Source of the DNA: Rhodopseudomonas pseudopalustris
GTDB lineage: Bacteria > Pseudomonadota > Alphaproteobacteria > Rhizobiales > Xanthobacteraceae
Assembly: GCF_900110435.1 (NCBI RefSeq)
Contig: NZ_FODT01000002.1
Location: 496,001 to 560,000, forward strand
Direction: 5' to 3'
Length of the DNA stretch: 64,000 nt
Shown: positions 37,543 through 46,034 of the stretch, in pieces
Numbering within the stretch: position 1 is the first letter of the stretch
How the letters are laid out: every line of letters starts with the position of its first letter
Program-made: the position numbers and the translations under genes
Notes under the pieces: generated by a model
What the model saw: only the letters and a program-made list of their open reading frames with translations
Told to the model about the DNA's origin: nothing
The model's database searches: none

Positions 37543-37556
37543 GGAGTGCGACGCGG

Positions 37557-37582
37557 TTGCGATGGATCAAAGATGTTATAAT
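37557..37582 (+). promoter_or_regulatory. Second FNR-type box and forward -10 element
   Basis: TTGCGATGGATCAA at 37557-37570, followed by a consensus TATAAT at 37577-37582 facing the phosphoesterase gene. The box overlaps the -35 region of this forward promoter, a position where an FNR-type protein would repress rather than activate. It could also help the reverse promoter. Confidence 0.6.
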
Positions 37583-37715
37583 GACTGGGTCGCGCCGGTC
37601 CGAACGGCAGCACTGAAAACGACTGCCAAGACCGCGATTTCATGCCTCCGGGCGTGACGTGCCAACAATCGACATCCGCTCGCAAAGAGCGGGTCAAGGA
37701 AGCGGGAGGTCGGAC

Positions 37716-38456
37716 GTGCTGCTTGCGCTTTTTGCTGACATTCATGCCAACCGGCAGGCCTTCACAGCGTGCATGGCCAAGGCGCGCGAGCAGGGGGCTG
37801 AGAAGTTCGTTCTGCTCGGCGACTATGTCGGCTACGGTGCCGATCCGGATTGGACCGTCAGCAGCGTGATCGATCTGGTCGACAACGGTGCGATCGCCAT
37901 CCTCGGCAATCACGACAGCGCGATCGGCAATCCGAAAGTGCAGATGAACGCCGAGGCGGAGGCGGCGATCGAGTGGACCCGCGGTCAGCTCGACGTCGCG
38001 CAGCGCCAGTTTCTCGCAGGCTTGCCGATGAAGCATGAGGCCGGCAGCCTGCTTTACGTCCATTCCGAAGCGACGCGGCCGGAAAGCTGGATCTACGTCA
38101 CCGACACTGCGATCGCGTCGCGCAGCATGCAGTCCGTCGCGGCGCATGTGACGTTCTGCGGCCACGTCCACAAGCCAGCACTTTATTCTTTGTCGGTCAC
38201 CGGCAAGATGACCACTTTCGTGCCGACCGCAGACGTCCCGGTGCATCTGTTGCCTGGCCGGCAATGGCACGCCGTGCTGGGTTCGGTGGGCCAGCCGCGC
38301 GACGGCAATCCTGCGGCGGCCTATGCGCTCTACAATACCGAGAAGCGCGAGCTGACCTATTGCCGCGTGCCGTACGACGTCGAGGGCGCGGTCCGCCGGA
38401 TTCGAGACAACGGCCTGCCGATCTGGCTTGCCGAGCGTCTGCTCGTCGGGCGGTGA
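37716..38456 (+). CDS. Metallophosphoesterase (calcineurin-like)
   Basis: A two-metal phosphoesterase with all core motifs: ADIHAN (DxH), GDYVGYG (GDxxxxG), GNHD, a His block and GHVHKP. 246 aa. The GTG at 37716 is chosen because GGGAGG lies six bases before it and it starts directly with the first beta strand; an earlier GTG at 37659 lacks this support. GDYVGYG is the form seen in PPP-like protein phosphatases and in YfcE/ApaH-type enzymes. It ends six bases before a protein kinase gene, so it may be the opposing phosphatase. Confidence 0.88.
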   Translation: MLLALFADIHANRQAFTACMAKAREQGAEKFVLLGDYVGYGADPDWTVSSVIDLVDNGAIAILGNHDSAIGNPKVQMNAEAEAAIEWTRGQLDVAQRQFLAGLPMKHEAGSLLYVHSEATRPESWIYVTDTAIASRSMQSVAAHVTFCGHVHKPALYSLSVTGKMTTFVPTADVPVHLLPGRQWHAVLGSVGQPRDGNPAAAYALYNTEKRELTYCRVPYDVEGAVRRIRDNGLPIWLAERLLVGR

Positions 38457-38461
38457 TCGCG

Positions 38462-39901
38462 ATGGATCGCCACTCGTTCGAGCCCGGCTCGGTGGTCGAC
38501 GGCTATATCATCGAGGGTCCGCTGCATCGCGGCGGCATGGCGTCCCTGTTCGCGGTCCGGCGCGCCGACGATCCGACGCCCATGGTGATGAAGATTCCGC
38601 GGATGGGCGAGGGCGAAGACCCCGCCGCGATCGTCAGCTTCGAGATGGAGCAGATGCTGATGCCGCGGCTGAGCGGGCCGCATGTCCCCCGATTCGTCGG
38701 ACTCGCCGATTTTTCGACGCAGCCTTACATCGTGATGGAGCGGATCGCCGGCGAGCCTTTGCTGTCGCGGTTGCCTGATCTGCCGTTGTCCGATGACGAG
38801 GCCGTCGGGATCGCGGCGAAGATCGCCGCAGCGCTTGCCGATCTCCATCGCCAGCATGTGATCCACCACGACATCAAACCCAGCAACATCATGTTCCGGC
38901 CAAGTGGCGAGGCGGTTCTGCTCGACATGGGGCTTGCCTGCAGCGATCAGTTGCCCGACCTGATGCAGGAGGAATTCCGGCTTCCGTTCGGCACCGCGCC
39001 CTATATGGCGCCGGAGCGACTTCTCGGGGTGCGCAACGATCCGCGCAGCGACCTGTTCGGCCTCGGCGTGCTGCTTTACTTCTTCACCACCGGCGTCCGT
39101 CCGTTCGGCGAAACCGAGACGATGTACGGCATGCGCCGGCGGCTGTGGCGCGATCCGGCGCCGCCGCGCAAATTGCGACCGGACTATCCGCCCTGGCTAC
39201 AGGAAATCGTGCTGCGTTGTCTGGAGATCGAGCCGGCCTGGCGCTACCCAACGGCCGCGCAACTGGTGTTCGATCTCACCCATCCCACAGAGGTCAAACT
39301 CACCACCCGCTCGGAGAAGCTGAAGCGCGATTCGCTGAAGACGGTGCTTCGCCGCCGCTTCAACAAGGAGCTGACGCGGTCGCGCAAGGAGACGCTCGCG
39401 GCGCACCTCGCGTCGGCCCCGATCGTCGCGGTCGCGATCGACGTATCGGAAGGTGCGGCAACTCTGAACGAGGAGTTGCGGAGCACAGCGGGGCGCATCC
39501 TGGCGACGCTGCCGTCCGCGCGGCTCGCCTGTCTTAACGTGCTGAAGCTCGGCCGCATGACGATCGACCGGACGCTGGACGAGCACGGACACAACAAGCA
39601 TGTCGATCGTCTGGTCGCGCTGCGGCACTGGGCTGAGCCGTTGAAGCTCGATGACGCTCGTCTCACCGTGCATGTGCTCGAGGCGGTCGATCCGGCCTCG
39701 GCGATCCTCGAATTCGCGCAGGCGAGCCGCGTCGATCACATTCTGATCGGCGCGCGCCGCAATTCGGTGTTGCGCACACTCGCCGGCAGTGTCTCGGCGA
39801 AGGTCGCCAGCGAAGCGAACTGCACGGTCACGATCGTCCGCTCCGCCGTCGCCGCGCAGGTGCGGACATCTGGAAAACATGCCGCGTCTCAGGACAACTG
39901 A
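38462..39901 (+). CDS. Ser/Thr protein kinase fused to a UspA domain
   Basis: A 479-aa soluble fusion. Residues about 12-280 form a Hanks-type kinase: Gly-rich loop GPLHRGGMASLF, ATP-Lys K44 (VMKIP), catalytic loop HHDIKPSN with D137, DMG with D155 in place of DFG, and APYMAPE. Residues about 300-465 are a universal-stress-protein domain (PIVAVAIDVSEG, then ILIGARRNS and SVSAKVASEANCTVTIVRS), whose Gly-x-Gly-type nucleotide loop looks partly altered. There is no transmembrane segment. It follows the phosphoesterase by five bases, so the two are one operon. A low-oxygen stress signalling pair is an inference from FNR-type boxes upstream. Confidence 0.9.
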   Translation: MDRHSFEPGSVVDGYIIEGPLHRGGMASLFAVRRADDPTPMVMKIPRMGEGEDPAAIVSFEMEQMLMPRLSGPHVPRFVGLADFSTQPYIVMERIAGEPLLSRLPDLPLSDDEAVGIAAKIAAALADLHRQHVIHHDIKPSNIMFRPSGEAVLLDMGLACSDQLPDLMQEEFRLPFGTAPYMAPERLLGVRNDPRSDLFGLGVLLYFFTTGVRPFGETETMYGMRRRLWRDPAPPRKLRPDYPPWLQEIVLRCLEIEPAWRYPTAAQLVFDLTHPTEVKLTTRSEKLKRDSLKTVLRRRFNKELTRSRKETLAAHLASAPIVAVAIDVSEGAATLNEELRSTAGRILATLPSARLACLNVLKLGRMTIDRTLDEHGHNKHVDRLVALRHWAEPLKLDDARLTVHVLEAVDPASAILEFAQASRVDHILIGARRNSVLRTLAGSVSAKVASEANCTVTIVRSAVAAQVRTSGKHAASQDN

Positions 39902-39971
39902 GGCGGTCCAGGCAGGACGATCGTCGTGTCGAGGGATTGGCTTTCGGGCGTCTCCACGTGGAGACGTTCAG

Positions 39972-40622
39972 TCAGTTGATCATCAGACGGTCATCAACCG
40001 CTGCTACGCCGGGTGTCGACCACGCGGCGTTCTGAACAGCGCGACGTTCGTCCCAGGTATCGACGCGGCCCTCCAGAACGACCATGTTGCCGTTCTTCAC
40101 CGTGACGCGAATGCCTTTGGATGCGATCTCGGCGTGGCGCTCAAGTGCGGATTCGAGTTTAGACCGGATACAGGAATGGTCGCCGAGTGGATTGTTGATG
40201 ACGATATCGTTCGTAACGCCGACGACGCCGGCGAGCTTTCGGACGTCGTCCTCGGCGGCGGCTCGTTCGTAGTACCAGTCAACGGTGCCGCTCAGCGTCA
40301 GCCATCCATCTTCGACCTGAACCTCGATCGAATTCGCCGGCACCAAAATGTTCCAGTCGAGGATGTCGGATGCGCGCTGCGCGATCTGGTCGTCGGCGGT
40401 CTTGGTGAATGGGTAGCAAACGTCGATGTGCTCGGAGATCGCATGCACACCTTTGACGCGACGCGTCGCTGCGATCGCCGCGAGTTTCTCGGCGTAGCTG
40501 ATGACGTGACCGGTGAGGATCACCACGTCGCCTTCAACAGTGACATTGATGTGCCCGCTGTTGAAGCTCGGATCGAACTCGAACTCGTCAAGGATGTCTT
40601 GACGAAGCTGGGACTCAGACAT
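39972..40622 (-). CDS. Triple BON-domain protein
   Basis: A 216-aa protein made of three consecutive BON domains (about residues 4-70, 78-148 and 150-216), each with the V-x-V-x-x-G-x-V-x-L-x-G-x-V strand pattern (VTVEGDVVILTGHV, VQVEDGWLTLSGTV, VTVKNGNMVVLEGRV). There is no signal peptide, so it is probably cytoplasmic, unlike OsmY. The start at 40622 has GAGG upstream. Two FNR-type boxes lie in the promoter. BON domains bind membranes or ligands; here a stress role is likely but unproven. Confidence 0.9.
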   Translation of the reverse strand: MSESQLRQDILDEFEFDPSFNSGHINVTVEGDVVILTGHVISYAEKLAAIAATRRVKGVHAISEHIDVCYPFTKTADDQIAQRASDILDWNILVPANSIEVQVEDGWLTLSGTVDWYYERAAAEDDVRKLAGVVGVTNDIVINNPLGDHSCIRSKLESALERHAEIASKGIRVTVKNGNMVVLEGRVDTWDERRAVQNAAWSTPGVAAVDDRLMIN

Positions 40623-40686
40623 GGTCGGCCTCTGGAGTTCCGCCGCGCTAACGGGCGGCATCTTCCGTGCTTGAAGGTCAAGCACA

Positions 40687-40700
40687 TTGATCCCAATCAA
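40687..40700 (-). promoter_or_regulatory. FNR/FixK box, consensus, BON gene
   Basis: TTGATCCCAATCAA, an exact TTGAT-N4-ATCAA, centred 71 bases upstream of the BON ATG. Confidence 0.85.
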
Positions 40701-40718
40701 GAAGAAGCGACGTCAAGG

Positions 40719-40732
40719 TTGATCTACGTCAA
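40719..40732 (-). promoter_or_regulatory. Second FNR/FixK-type box, BON gene
   Basis: TTGATCTACGTCAA; one mismatch to the dyad. Its centre is 32 bases (about three helical turns) from the first box. Confidence 0.7.
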
Positions 40733-40840
40733 ACGCCGTCATCATGGTTTCGGCGCCGTAATCCCAACAACCCAATAGTCGAGGATAGCGTTCGACAATC
40801 GTCGTTGTCCTCGCATTGCGTCGCGTTCGCGAGCGACTCG

Positions 40841-40862
40841 AGTGTCAGGATTTGCTGACACT
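40841..40862. repeat. 22-bp inverted repeat upstream of phosphoketolase
   Basis: AGTGTCAG, GATTTG, CTGACACT; perfect 8-bp arms, about 140 bases before the phosphoketolase start. Operator or RNA hairpin. Confidence 0.6.
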
Positions 40863-40999
40863 TGTTTCGATCCTGTCGATGCCAACGAACGAGGCATCAC
40901 GCGCGTCGTGTGTCAAAATCAGCGAAGGGCGACAGGTCTCATTCGCGCGGTGCTAATCGCATCGCGCGGTGACATAGAATGCAGAGGCGGGAGTTTGTG

Positions 41000-43354
41000 A
41001 TGTTTGACGTGCTGTCCGATGATTTGATGCAGAAGATGGACGCCTATTGGCGGGCCGCTAATTATCTGTCGGTCGGACAGATCTATCTTCAGGACAATCC
41101 ACTGCTCGAACAACCGCTCCGGATCGAGCACATCAAGCCGCGTCTGCTCGGGCATTGGGGAACGACGCCGGGGCTGAACCTGCTCTATGTCCACCTTAAC
41201 CGACTGATCAGCGCGCACGACCTCGACATGATCTACATCATCGGGCCGGGCCATGGCGGCCCGGGTCTGGTGGCGAATTCGTATCTCGAAGGCTCTTACA
41301 CTGAGCGCTATCCGGCGATCGAACGCAATCGCAATGGGCTGCAGCGTTTGTTTCGCCAGTTCTCCTGGCCGAACGGCGTGCCGAGTCATGTTTCGCCGGA
41401 AACGCCCGGTTCGATTCACGAGGGCGGCGAGCTCGGCTATTCGCTGGCACACGCCTATGGTGCGGCCTTCGATAATCCCGATTTGATCGTCGCCTGCATC
41501 GTCGGCGACGGAGAGGCCGAGACGGGAGCGCTGGCGACGAGCTGGCACTCCAACAAGTTTCTCAACCCGGCGCGGGATGGCGCGGTGCTGCCGATCCTGC
41601 ATCTCAACGGTTTCAAGATCGCCAATCCGACGATTCTTGCGCGGATCGGCCGGCAGGAGCTCACCGATCTGATGCGCGGTTACGGCTACGAGCCGATCGT
41701 GGTCGAGGGCGATGATCCCAAGCTTGTGCATCATACGCTCGCCGCGGCGCTGGAGCGCGCACTGGCCGATATCCGCGCGATCCAGGCTGCGGCACGCCAT
41801 CAAGGTGTCACCGTGCGGCCGCGTTGGCCGATGATCATCCTGCGCACGCCGAAGGGGTGGACCGGGCCAAAGCAGGTCGACGGCAAACAGATCGAGGGGA
41901 CCTGGCGCGCGCACCAGGTGCCGATCGCAAGTTTCAAGGACCCGACGCACGTCCAGCTTCTGGAAGCATGGTTGCGCAGCTATCGGCCGGAAGAGCTATT
42001 CGACGCCAGCGGCAAGTTCCGCGACGATCTGGCGGTGCTGGCGCCGACCGGTCATCGCCGGATGAGCGCCAATCCTCACGCCAATGGTGGCGAATTGCTG
42101 CAGCCGCTGTCGCTGCCCGACTTCCACGGCTACGCGGTGACCCAATCCGGGCCGGGGACGGTCAAGGCCGAGGCCACCCGCGTGCTCGGCGCGTTCTTGC
42201 GCGATGTGATGAAGTCGAATCTCGACGCCAAGAATTTCCGTCTGTTCGGACCCGACGAGACAGCCTCGAACCGCCTGGACGCGGTCCTCGAGGTCACCGA
42301 CAAGGAGTGGATGGCGGAGATCGAGGATGTCGACGTTGCGCTCGGCCCCGACGGTCGGGTCATGGAAGTGCTGAGCGAGCATTTGTGCCAGGGCTGGCTC
42401 GAGGGCTATCTGCTGACCGGACGTCACGGCTTTTTCTCGTGCTACGAAGCCTTCATTCACATCGTCGGTTCGATGTTCAACCAGCACGCCAAATGGCTGA
42501 AGACGTGCGACGCGATTCCGTGGCGTCGCCCGATCGCCTCGCTGAACTATCTGCTGACCTCCCACGTCTGGCGCCAGGATCACAACGGCCTCTCGCATCA
42601 GGACCCGGGCTTCATCGATCACGTCGTCAACAAGAAGGCGAGCGTCGTCCGGGTCTATCTGCCGCCGGACGCGAACTGCCTGCTGTCGGTGGCGGATCAC
42701 TGCCTGCGCAGCCGCAACTACGTCAATCTCATCGTCGCAGGCAAGCAGCCGGAATGGCAGTGGCTCGACATCGACTCCGCGGTCAGGCATTGCTCGGCCG
42801 GCGCCGGAATCTGGCATTGGGCGAGCAATGGCGAGGATGATCCCGACGTGGTGATGGCCTGCGCAGGGGACGTGCCGACGTTGGAGACGTTGGCAGCGGT
42901 GATGCTGCTGCGCGAATACGTGCCCGACATTCGCGTCCGGGTCGTCAACGTCGTGGACCTGATGGTGCTGCAGCCGAGCTCCGAACATCCGCACGGCCTC
43001 GATGACAAGCGCTTCGACGAGATTTTCACCGTCGACAAGCCCGTGGTCTTCGCATTTCACGGCTATCCGTGGTTGATCCACCGACTGACTTACCGGCGAC
43101 GCAATCACTTCAACATCCACGTCCGAGGTTACAAAGAAGAGGGCAGCACAACGACGCCGTTCGACATGGTGGTGCTGAACGATCTCGATCGTTACCGGCT
43201 GGCCCTCGACGCGATCCGCCGGATCCCGCGTCTCGCTGGAGAGGTCGAGGCGGCGACCGCGCGATACTGGGCGACGATGCAGCGGCACAAGCTGTATATC
43301 GGCGAACATGGCGACGACATGCCCGAGGTTCGCGACTGGAGCTGGCAAGGCTGA
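41000..43354 (+). CDS. xfp: Phosphoketolase (xylulose-5-P/fructose-6-P)
   Basis: A thiamine-diphosphate enzyme that splits xylulose-5-phosphate or fructose-6-phosphate with phosphate, giving acetyl phosphate. 784 aa, the full family length. Hallmarks are [46 protein letters not shown], the ThDP/Mg block [20 protein letters not shown], and [13 protein letters not shown]. The ATG at 41000 is chosen because GGGAG precedes it; an ATG at 40979 is in frame. In a phototroph it could give acetyl-CoA without pyruvate decarboxylation. It lies at the edge of the low-oxygen gene group. Confidence 0.95.
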   Translation: MFDVLSDDLMQKMDAYWRAANYLSVGQIYLQDNPLLEQPLRIEHIKPRLLGHWGTTPGLNLLYVHLNRLISAHDLDMIYIIGPGHGGPGLVANSYLEGSYTERYPAIERNRNGLQRLFRQFSWPNGVPSHVSPETPGSIHEGGELGYSLAHAYGAAFDNPDLIVACIVGDGEAETGALATSWHSNKFLNPARDGAVLPILHLNGFKIANPTILARIGRQELTDLMRGYGYEPIVVEGDDPKLVHHTLAAALERALADIRAIQAAARHQGVTVRPRWPMIILRTPKGWTGPKQVDGKQIEGTWRAHQVPIASFKDPTHVQLLEAWLRSYRPEELFDASGKFRDDLAVLAPTGHRRMSANPHANGGELLQPLSLPDFHGYAVTQSGPGTVKAEATRVLGAFLRDVMKSNLDAKNFRLFGPDETASNRLDAVLEVTDKEWMAEIEDVDVALGPDGRVMEVLSEHLCQGWLEGYLLTGRHGFFSCYEAFIHIVGSMFNQHAKWLKTCDAIPWRRPIASLNYLLTSHVWRQDHNGLSHQDPGFIDHVVNKKASVVRVYLPPDANCLLSVADHCLRSRNYVNLIVAGKQPEWQWLDIDSAVRHCSAGAGIWHWASNGEDDPDVVMACAGDVPTLETLAAVMLLREYVPDIRVRVVNVVDLMVLQPSSEHPHGLDDKRFDEIFTVDKPVVFAFHGYPWLIHRLTYRRRNHFNIHVRGYKEEGSTTTPFDMVVLNDLDRYRLALDAIRRIPRLAGEVEAATARYWATMQRHKLYIGEHGDDMPEVRDWSWQG

Positions 43355-43526
43355 GGTGGCGTTGCGCGCGCCGTCTGCTCAAATCGTCGCCGAACAGGTA
43401 AGCCAGCATCAACCAATCGAGCAGCCGCGTTACGCGACTGCCGCGTTGCCGTCTCCGGATTAACGGACGGTTCCTCTGCGGCCGATAAGGATTGCGATGC
43501 GGAACCCAAATCGAAGGAGCGGGCCG

Positions 43527-44027
43527 ATGGACACGCGCGAACACGTCGCAGCGCATCAGCAGATCGGTGCCGACAAACTGCTCGGGCTGCTGAATCTCCT
43601 GGTGGTGGACGACGACCCGATGCAGCGCATGTTGATTGCCGGCGCCGCTGAAAAGGCAGGATATACGGTCACCCACGCGGCCTCCTGCGCCGAGGGTATC
43701 GCTTTGTTCCGTGATCGGAGCTTCGACTGCGTGACTCTCGACCTCATGCTCGATGACGGTGACGGCGCCGACGTTATGCGGGCGATGGCTGACGCCCGCT
43801 ACAGCGGCCCGATGATTGTGATCAGCGGGATGGACTCGGAACGCCGCCGCGCCTCGCGGGCTCTCGCCCGTTCGCTCGGGATGGACCTTCTGCAGAGTTT
43901 CCCAAAGCCGATCGACCTTGCTGCTCTACGGATCTCGCTGGCCAACCTCCGAAGCAACGTTGCCGGCTTGCCGATTGTTCACTCATGGGGCGAGGTCTGC
44001 GGTCCACGGTTCGATCGTACCGGCTGA
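43527..44027 (+). CDS. Stand-alone response-regulator receiver
   Basis: A single REC domain in 166 aa (start at 43527, GAAGGAG upstream). It has the acidic pair in LLVVDDDPMQ, the phospho-acceptor Asp in CVTLDLMLDDGDG, the conserved Ser in VISGMD and the Lys in SFPKPIDL. There is no output domain. Its sequence resembles the REC domain of the REC-EAL protein 2.5 kb downstream (both have a KPIDLA-x-LR block), so the two are probably paralogous targets of one kinase. Confidence 0.9.
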   Translation: MDTREHVAAHQQIGADKLLGLLNLLVVDDDPMQRMLIAGAAEKAGYTVTHAASCAEGIALFRDRSFDCVTLDLMLDDGDGADVMRAMADARYSGPMIVISGMDSERRRASRALARSLGMDLLQSFPKPIDLAALRISLANLRSNVAGLPIVHSWGEVCGPRFDRTG

Positions 44028-44676
44028 GCGCCCGCCTGCTACCATTCCAGTCCCCTCCGGCGGTATTAGGCTGAGCGCGGATGTGCGCCTGAGTTGCGCG
44101 TCCTGCGCTCGATCGTTGTGCCCTCGGACATAGGCGGTCTCGTCTGCCGCAGCCTCGGCCGTCGAGAAGGAGGGGCGGCGAAGCAAGAGATTGCGCGGAA
44201 CGTTTCAACGGCAGCGCCTTCTCGCGAGCCGTCTGCAGCCCGGCGATCGCGCGCGCCGGCAAACAACGCAAGGCCGGGTCGGGAAGCTCCTCGGCAGTGG
44301 ACGAGCGGGCTGATCTACAACGTATGGTTGGGGTGGGACGCCCTCATTGCTGGTACCACTACGAGGGCCAAAATTAACGAGAGTGAAGGTCAATCACAGC
44401 TAGAGCTGTCAGGACGCGAATTCCGGGATCGACGGGGCGTTGTCCCGTGACCCTCGGAAGATCGAGAAAAGGTGCTTGGGAATGCATGATGTCTCAGTGC
44501 GAGGCGGCGCCGATCGCGGGGCCGCCGGGGCGCCTTCCAACCGTTCTTCCGGCGCAATCGCCGGTGGGACAGAACTGCCGATGGCCGTGTGAGGTCGATA
44601 CGATGACTGGACGTGCAGATCGATCGCCCGTCCATCGACGTGGTCCGTCACGCGCGAACCCTACAGGAAGGGCCAA
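44028..44676. other. 649-base gap before cheR
   Basis: No convincing gene. Several overlapping frames are open, but they have Arg/Pro/Ser-rich, low-complexity translations and no good ribosome-binding site. No RNA fold or FNR box was recognised. A cheR promoter should lie here. Confidence 0.5.
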
Positions 44677-45555
44677 ATGACCCCGCTCGACTACGAGTAT
44701 CTGCAGAAAGTGCTGAAAGACCGGTCCGGCCTGTTGCTGTCTGCGGACAAGAAATATCTGCTGGAAAGTCGCCTGCTACCACTGGCCCGCAAGATCGGCG
44801 TGGCGGGCATCAGCGAGGTCGTGCAGAAGATGAAGGCTGGTTCGGAGCCGCTGATCCACGATGTGGTCGAAGCGATGACGACGAACGAGACGTTCTTCTT
44901 CCGCGACAAGACACCGTTCGATCACTTCAAGGACAGTGTGGTCCCCGAACTGATCAAGGCCCGCGCCGGACGACGTAGTTTACGGATCTGGTGCGCCGCC
45001 TCGTCGACCGGTCAGGAGCCGTATTCGCTAGCGATGATCCTCAAGGAGAAGGCAGCCGAACTCACCGGCTGGCGGATCGAGATCGTCGCCACGGACCTGT
45101 CGCCCGAGGTGCTCGAAAAATCCAAAGCCGGGCTCTATTCCCAGTTCGAGGTCCAGCGTGGCCTGCCGATTCAGCTGCTTGTCAAGTATTTCAAGCAGGA
45201 CGGTCCGATGTGGCAGCTCAACGCCGACGTCCGCTCGATGGTGCAGTTTCGGAAGTTCAATTTGCTGCAGGACTTCGCACCGCTCGGCAAGTTCGACGTG
45301 ATCTTCTGCCGCAACGTGCTGATTTATTTCGATCAGGCGACCAAATCGGACATCTTCAACCGGCTGATGAAAGCGCAGGAGCCCGACGGTTACCTGTTCC
45401 TGGGCGCGGCCGAGACGGTGGTCGGCCTGACCGATAGCTACAAGGTCTGTCCGAAACGCCGTGGCGTGTACCTGCCGAATACTGGAGCTTCGCCTTCGCT
45501 CGCGCCGGGCATTGGCGCAAGTGCGTTGAAACCGGCGAGTCTGGTCGGCCGATAG
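44677..45555 (+). CDS. cheR: CheR-type protein-glutamate methyltransferase
   Basis: An SAM-dependent methyltransferase that methylates glutamates on chemoreceptors. It has the N-terminal helical CheR domain (DYEYLQKVLKDRSGLLL), the family motif AMTTNETFFFRD, the SAM-binding block LRIWCAASSTGQEPYSLAM and FCRNVLIYFD. 292 aa. The start has GGAAGGG upstream. No cheB, cheA or receptor gene is adjacent; the neighbours are receiver, PilZ-like and EAL proteins, so it may belong to an alternative chemosensory pathway or serve receptors encoded elsewhere. Confidence 0.95.
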   Translation: MTPLDYEYLQKVLKDRSGLLLSADKKYLLESRLLPLARKIGVAGISEVVQKMKAGSEPLIHDVVEAMTTNETFFFRDKTPFDHFKDSVVPELIKARAGRRSLRIWCAASSTGQEPYSLAMILKEKAAELTGWRIEIVATDLSPEVLEKSKAGLYSQFEVQRGLPIQLLVKYFKQDGPMWQLNADVRSMVQFRKFNLLQDFAPLGKFDVIFCRNVLIYFDQATKSDIFNRLMKAQEPDGYLFLGAAETVVGLTDSYKVCPKRRGVYLPNTGASPSLAPGIGASALKPASLVGR

Positions 45556-45567
45556 GAGGAAATCGGC

Positions 45568-45888
45568 TTGACGAGTGAGAATACCGGATCTGATCGCGTG
45601 ACATTCGGGCGTGGTTACAACGTCTGGATCATGGGGATCGACGGTACGTGGCGGCGAAGCTGCGTGCTGAAAGCGGTGTCGAACTTCGAAGCCGAACTGG
45701 AACTCGAGGGATCGATCGAGGGTCTCAATCTCAAGGAATTCTTCCTTCTGCTTTCTTCAACAGGATTGGCATATCGCCGCTGCGAATTGATCCGGGTCAA
45801 CGGATCGGAAATCGATGTTCGCTTCCTGAAGACCAAGAGTAAGCCCGGCCGGGCGAGCGGCGGTCGTGAGGACCGGCTGGAATCCTGA
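45568..45888 (+). CDS. PilZ-like protein
   Basis: A 106-aa protein starting at TTG 45568, which is placed eight bases after a perfect AGGAGG, 12 bp after cheR. The core (WRRSCVLKAVSNFEAELELEG and YRRCELIRVNGSEIDVRF) has the strand order of PilZ c-di-GMP-binding domains. However, the canonical RxxxR and (D/N)xSxxG motifs are not intact, so it may not bind c-di-GMP. It is cotranscribed with cheR. Confidence 0.75.
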   Translation: MTSENTGSDRVTFGRGYNVWIMGIDGTWRRSCVLKAVSNFEAELELEGSIEGLNLKEFFLLLSSTGLAYRRCELIRVNGSEIDVRFLKTKSKPGRASGGREDRLES

Positions 45889-46034
45889 TCGTCGTCGAGA
45901 AAGCAGTAACCACACTCATCCGCGAATAAGCCCGTCCAGTATTCGTAAAATACTTCGTTCAGCACAGGCGACTAACGTGTCGCTTCGGGTTGCGCGTGAC
46001 TTAATCGTACGAACACCAACAACGGGACCTACCA

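Larger units (their letters stand above)
40623..40999. other. Divergent promoter region, BON gene and phosphoketolase
   Basis: 377 bases without a gene. It contains two FNR-type boxes close to the BON gene and a 22-bp dyad closer to the phosphoketolase. Confidence 0.7.

Noticed and set aside
44094-44450. 118-codon frame in the gap before cheR
   Set aside because: Low-complexity Arg/Ser/Ala translation and no ribosome-binding site.
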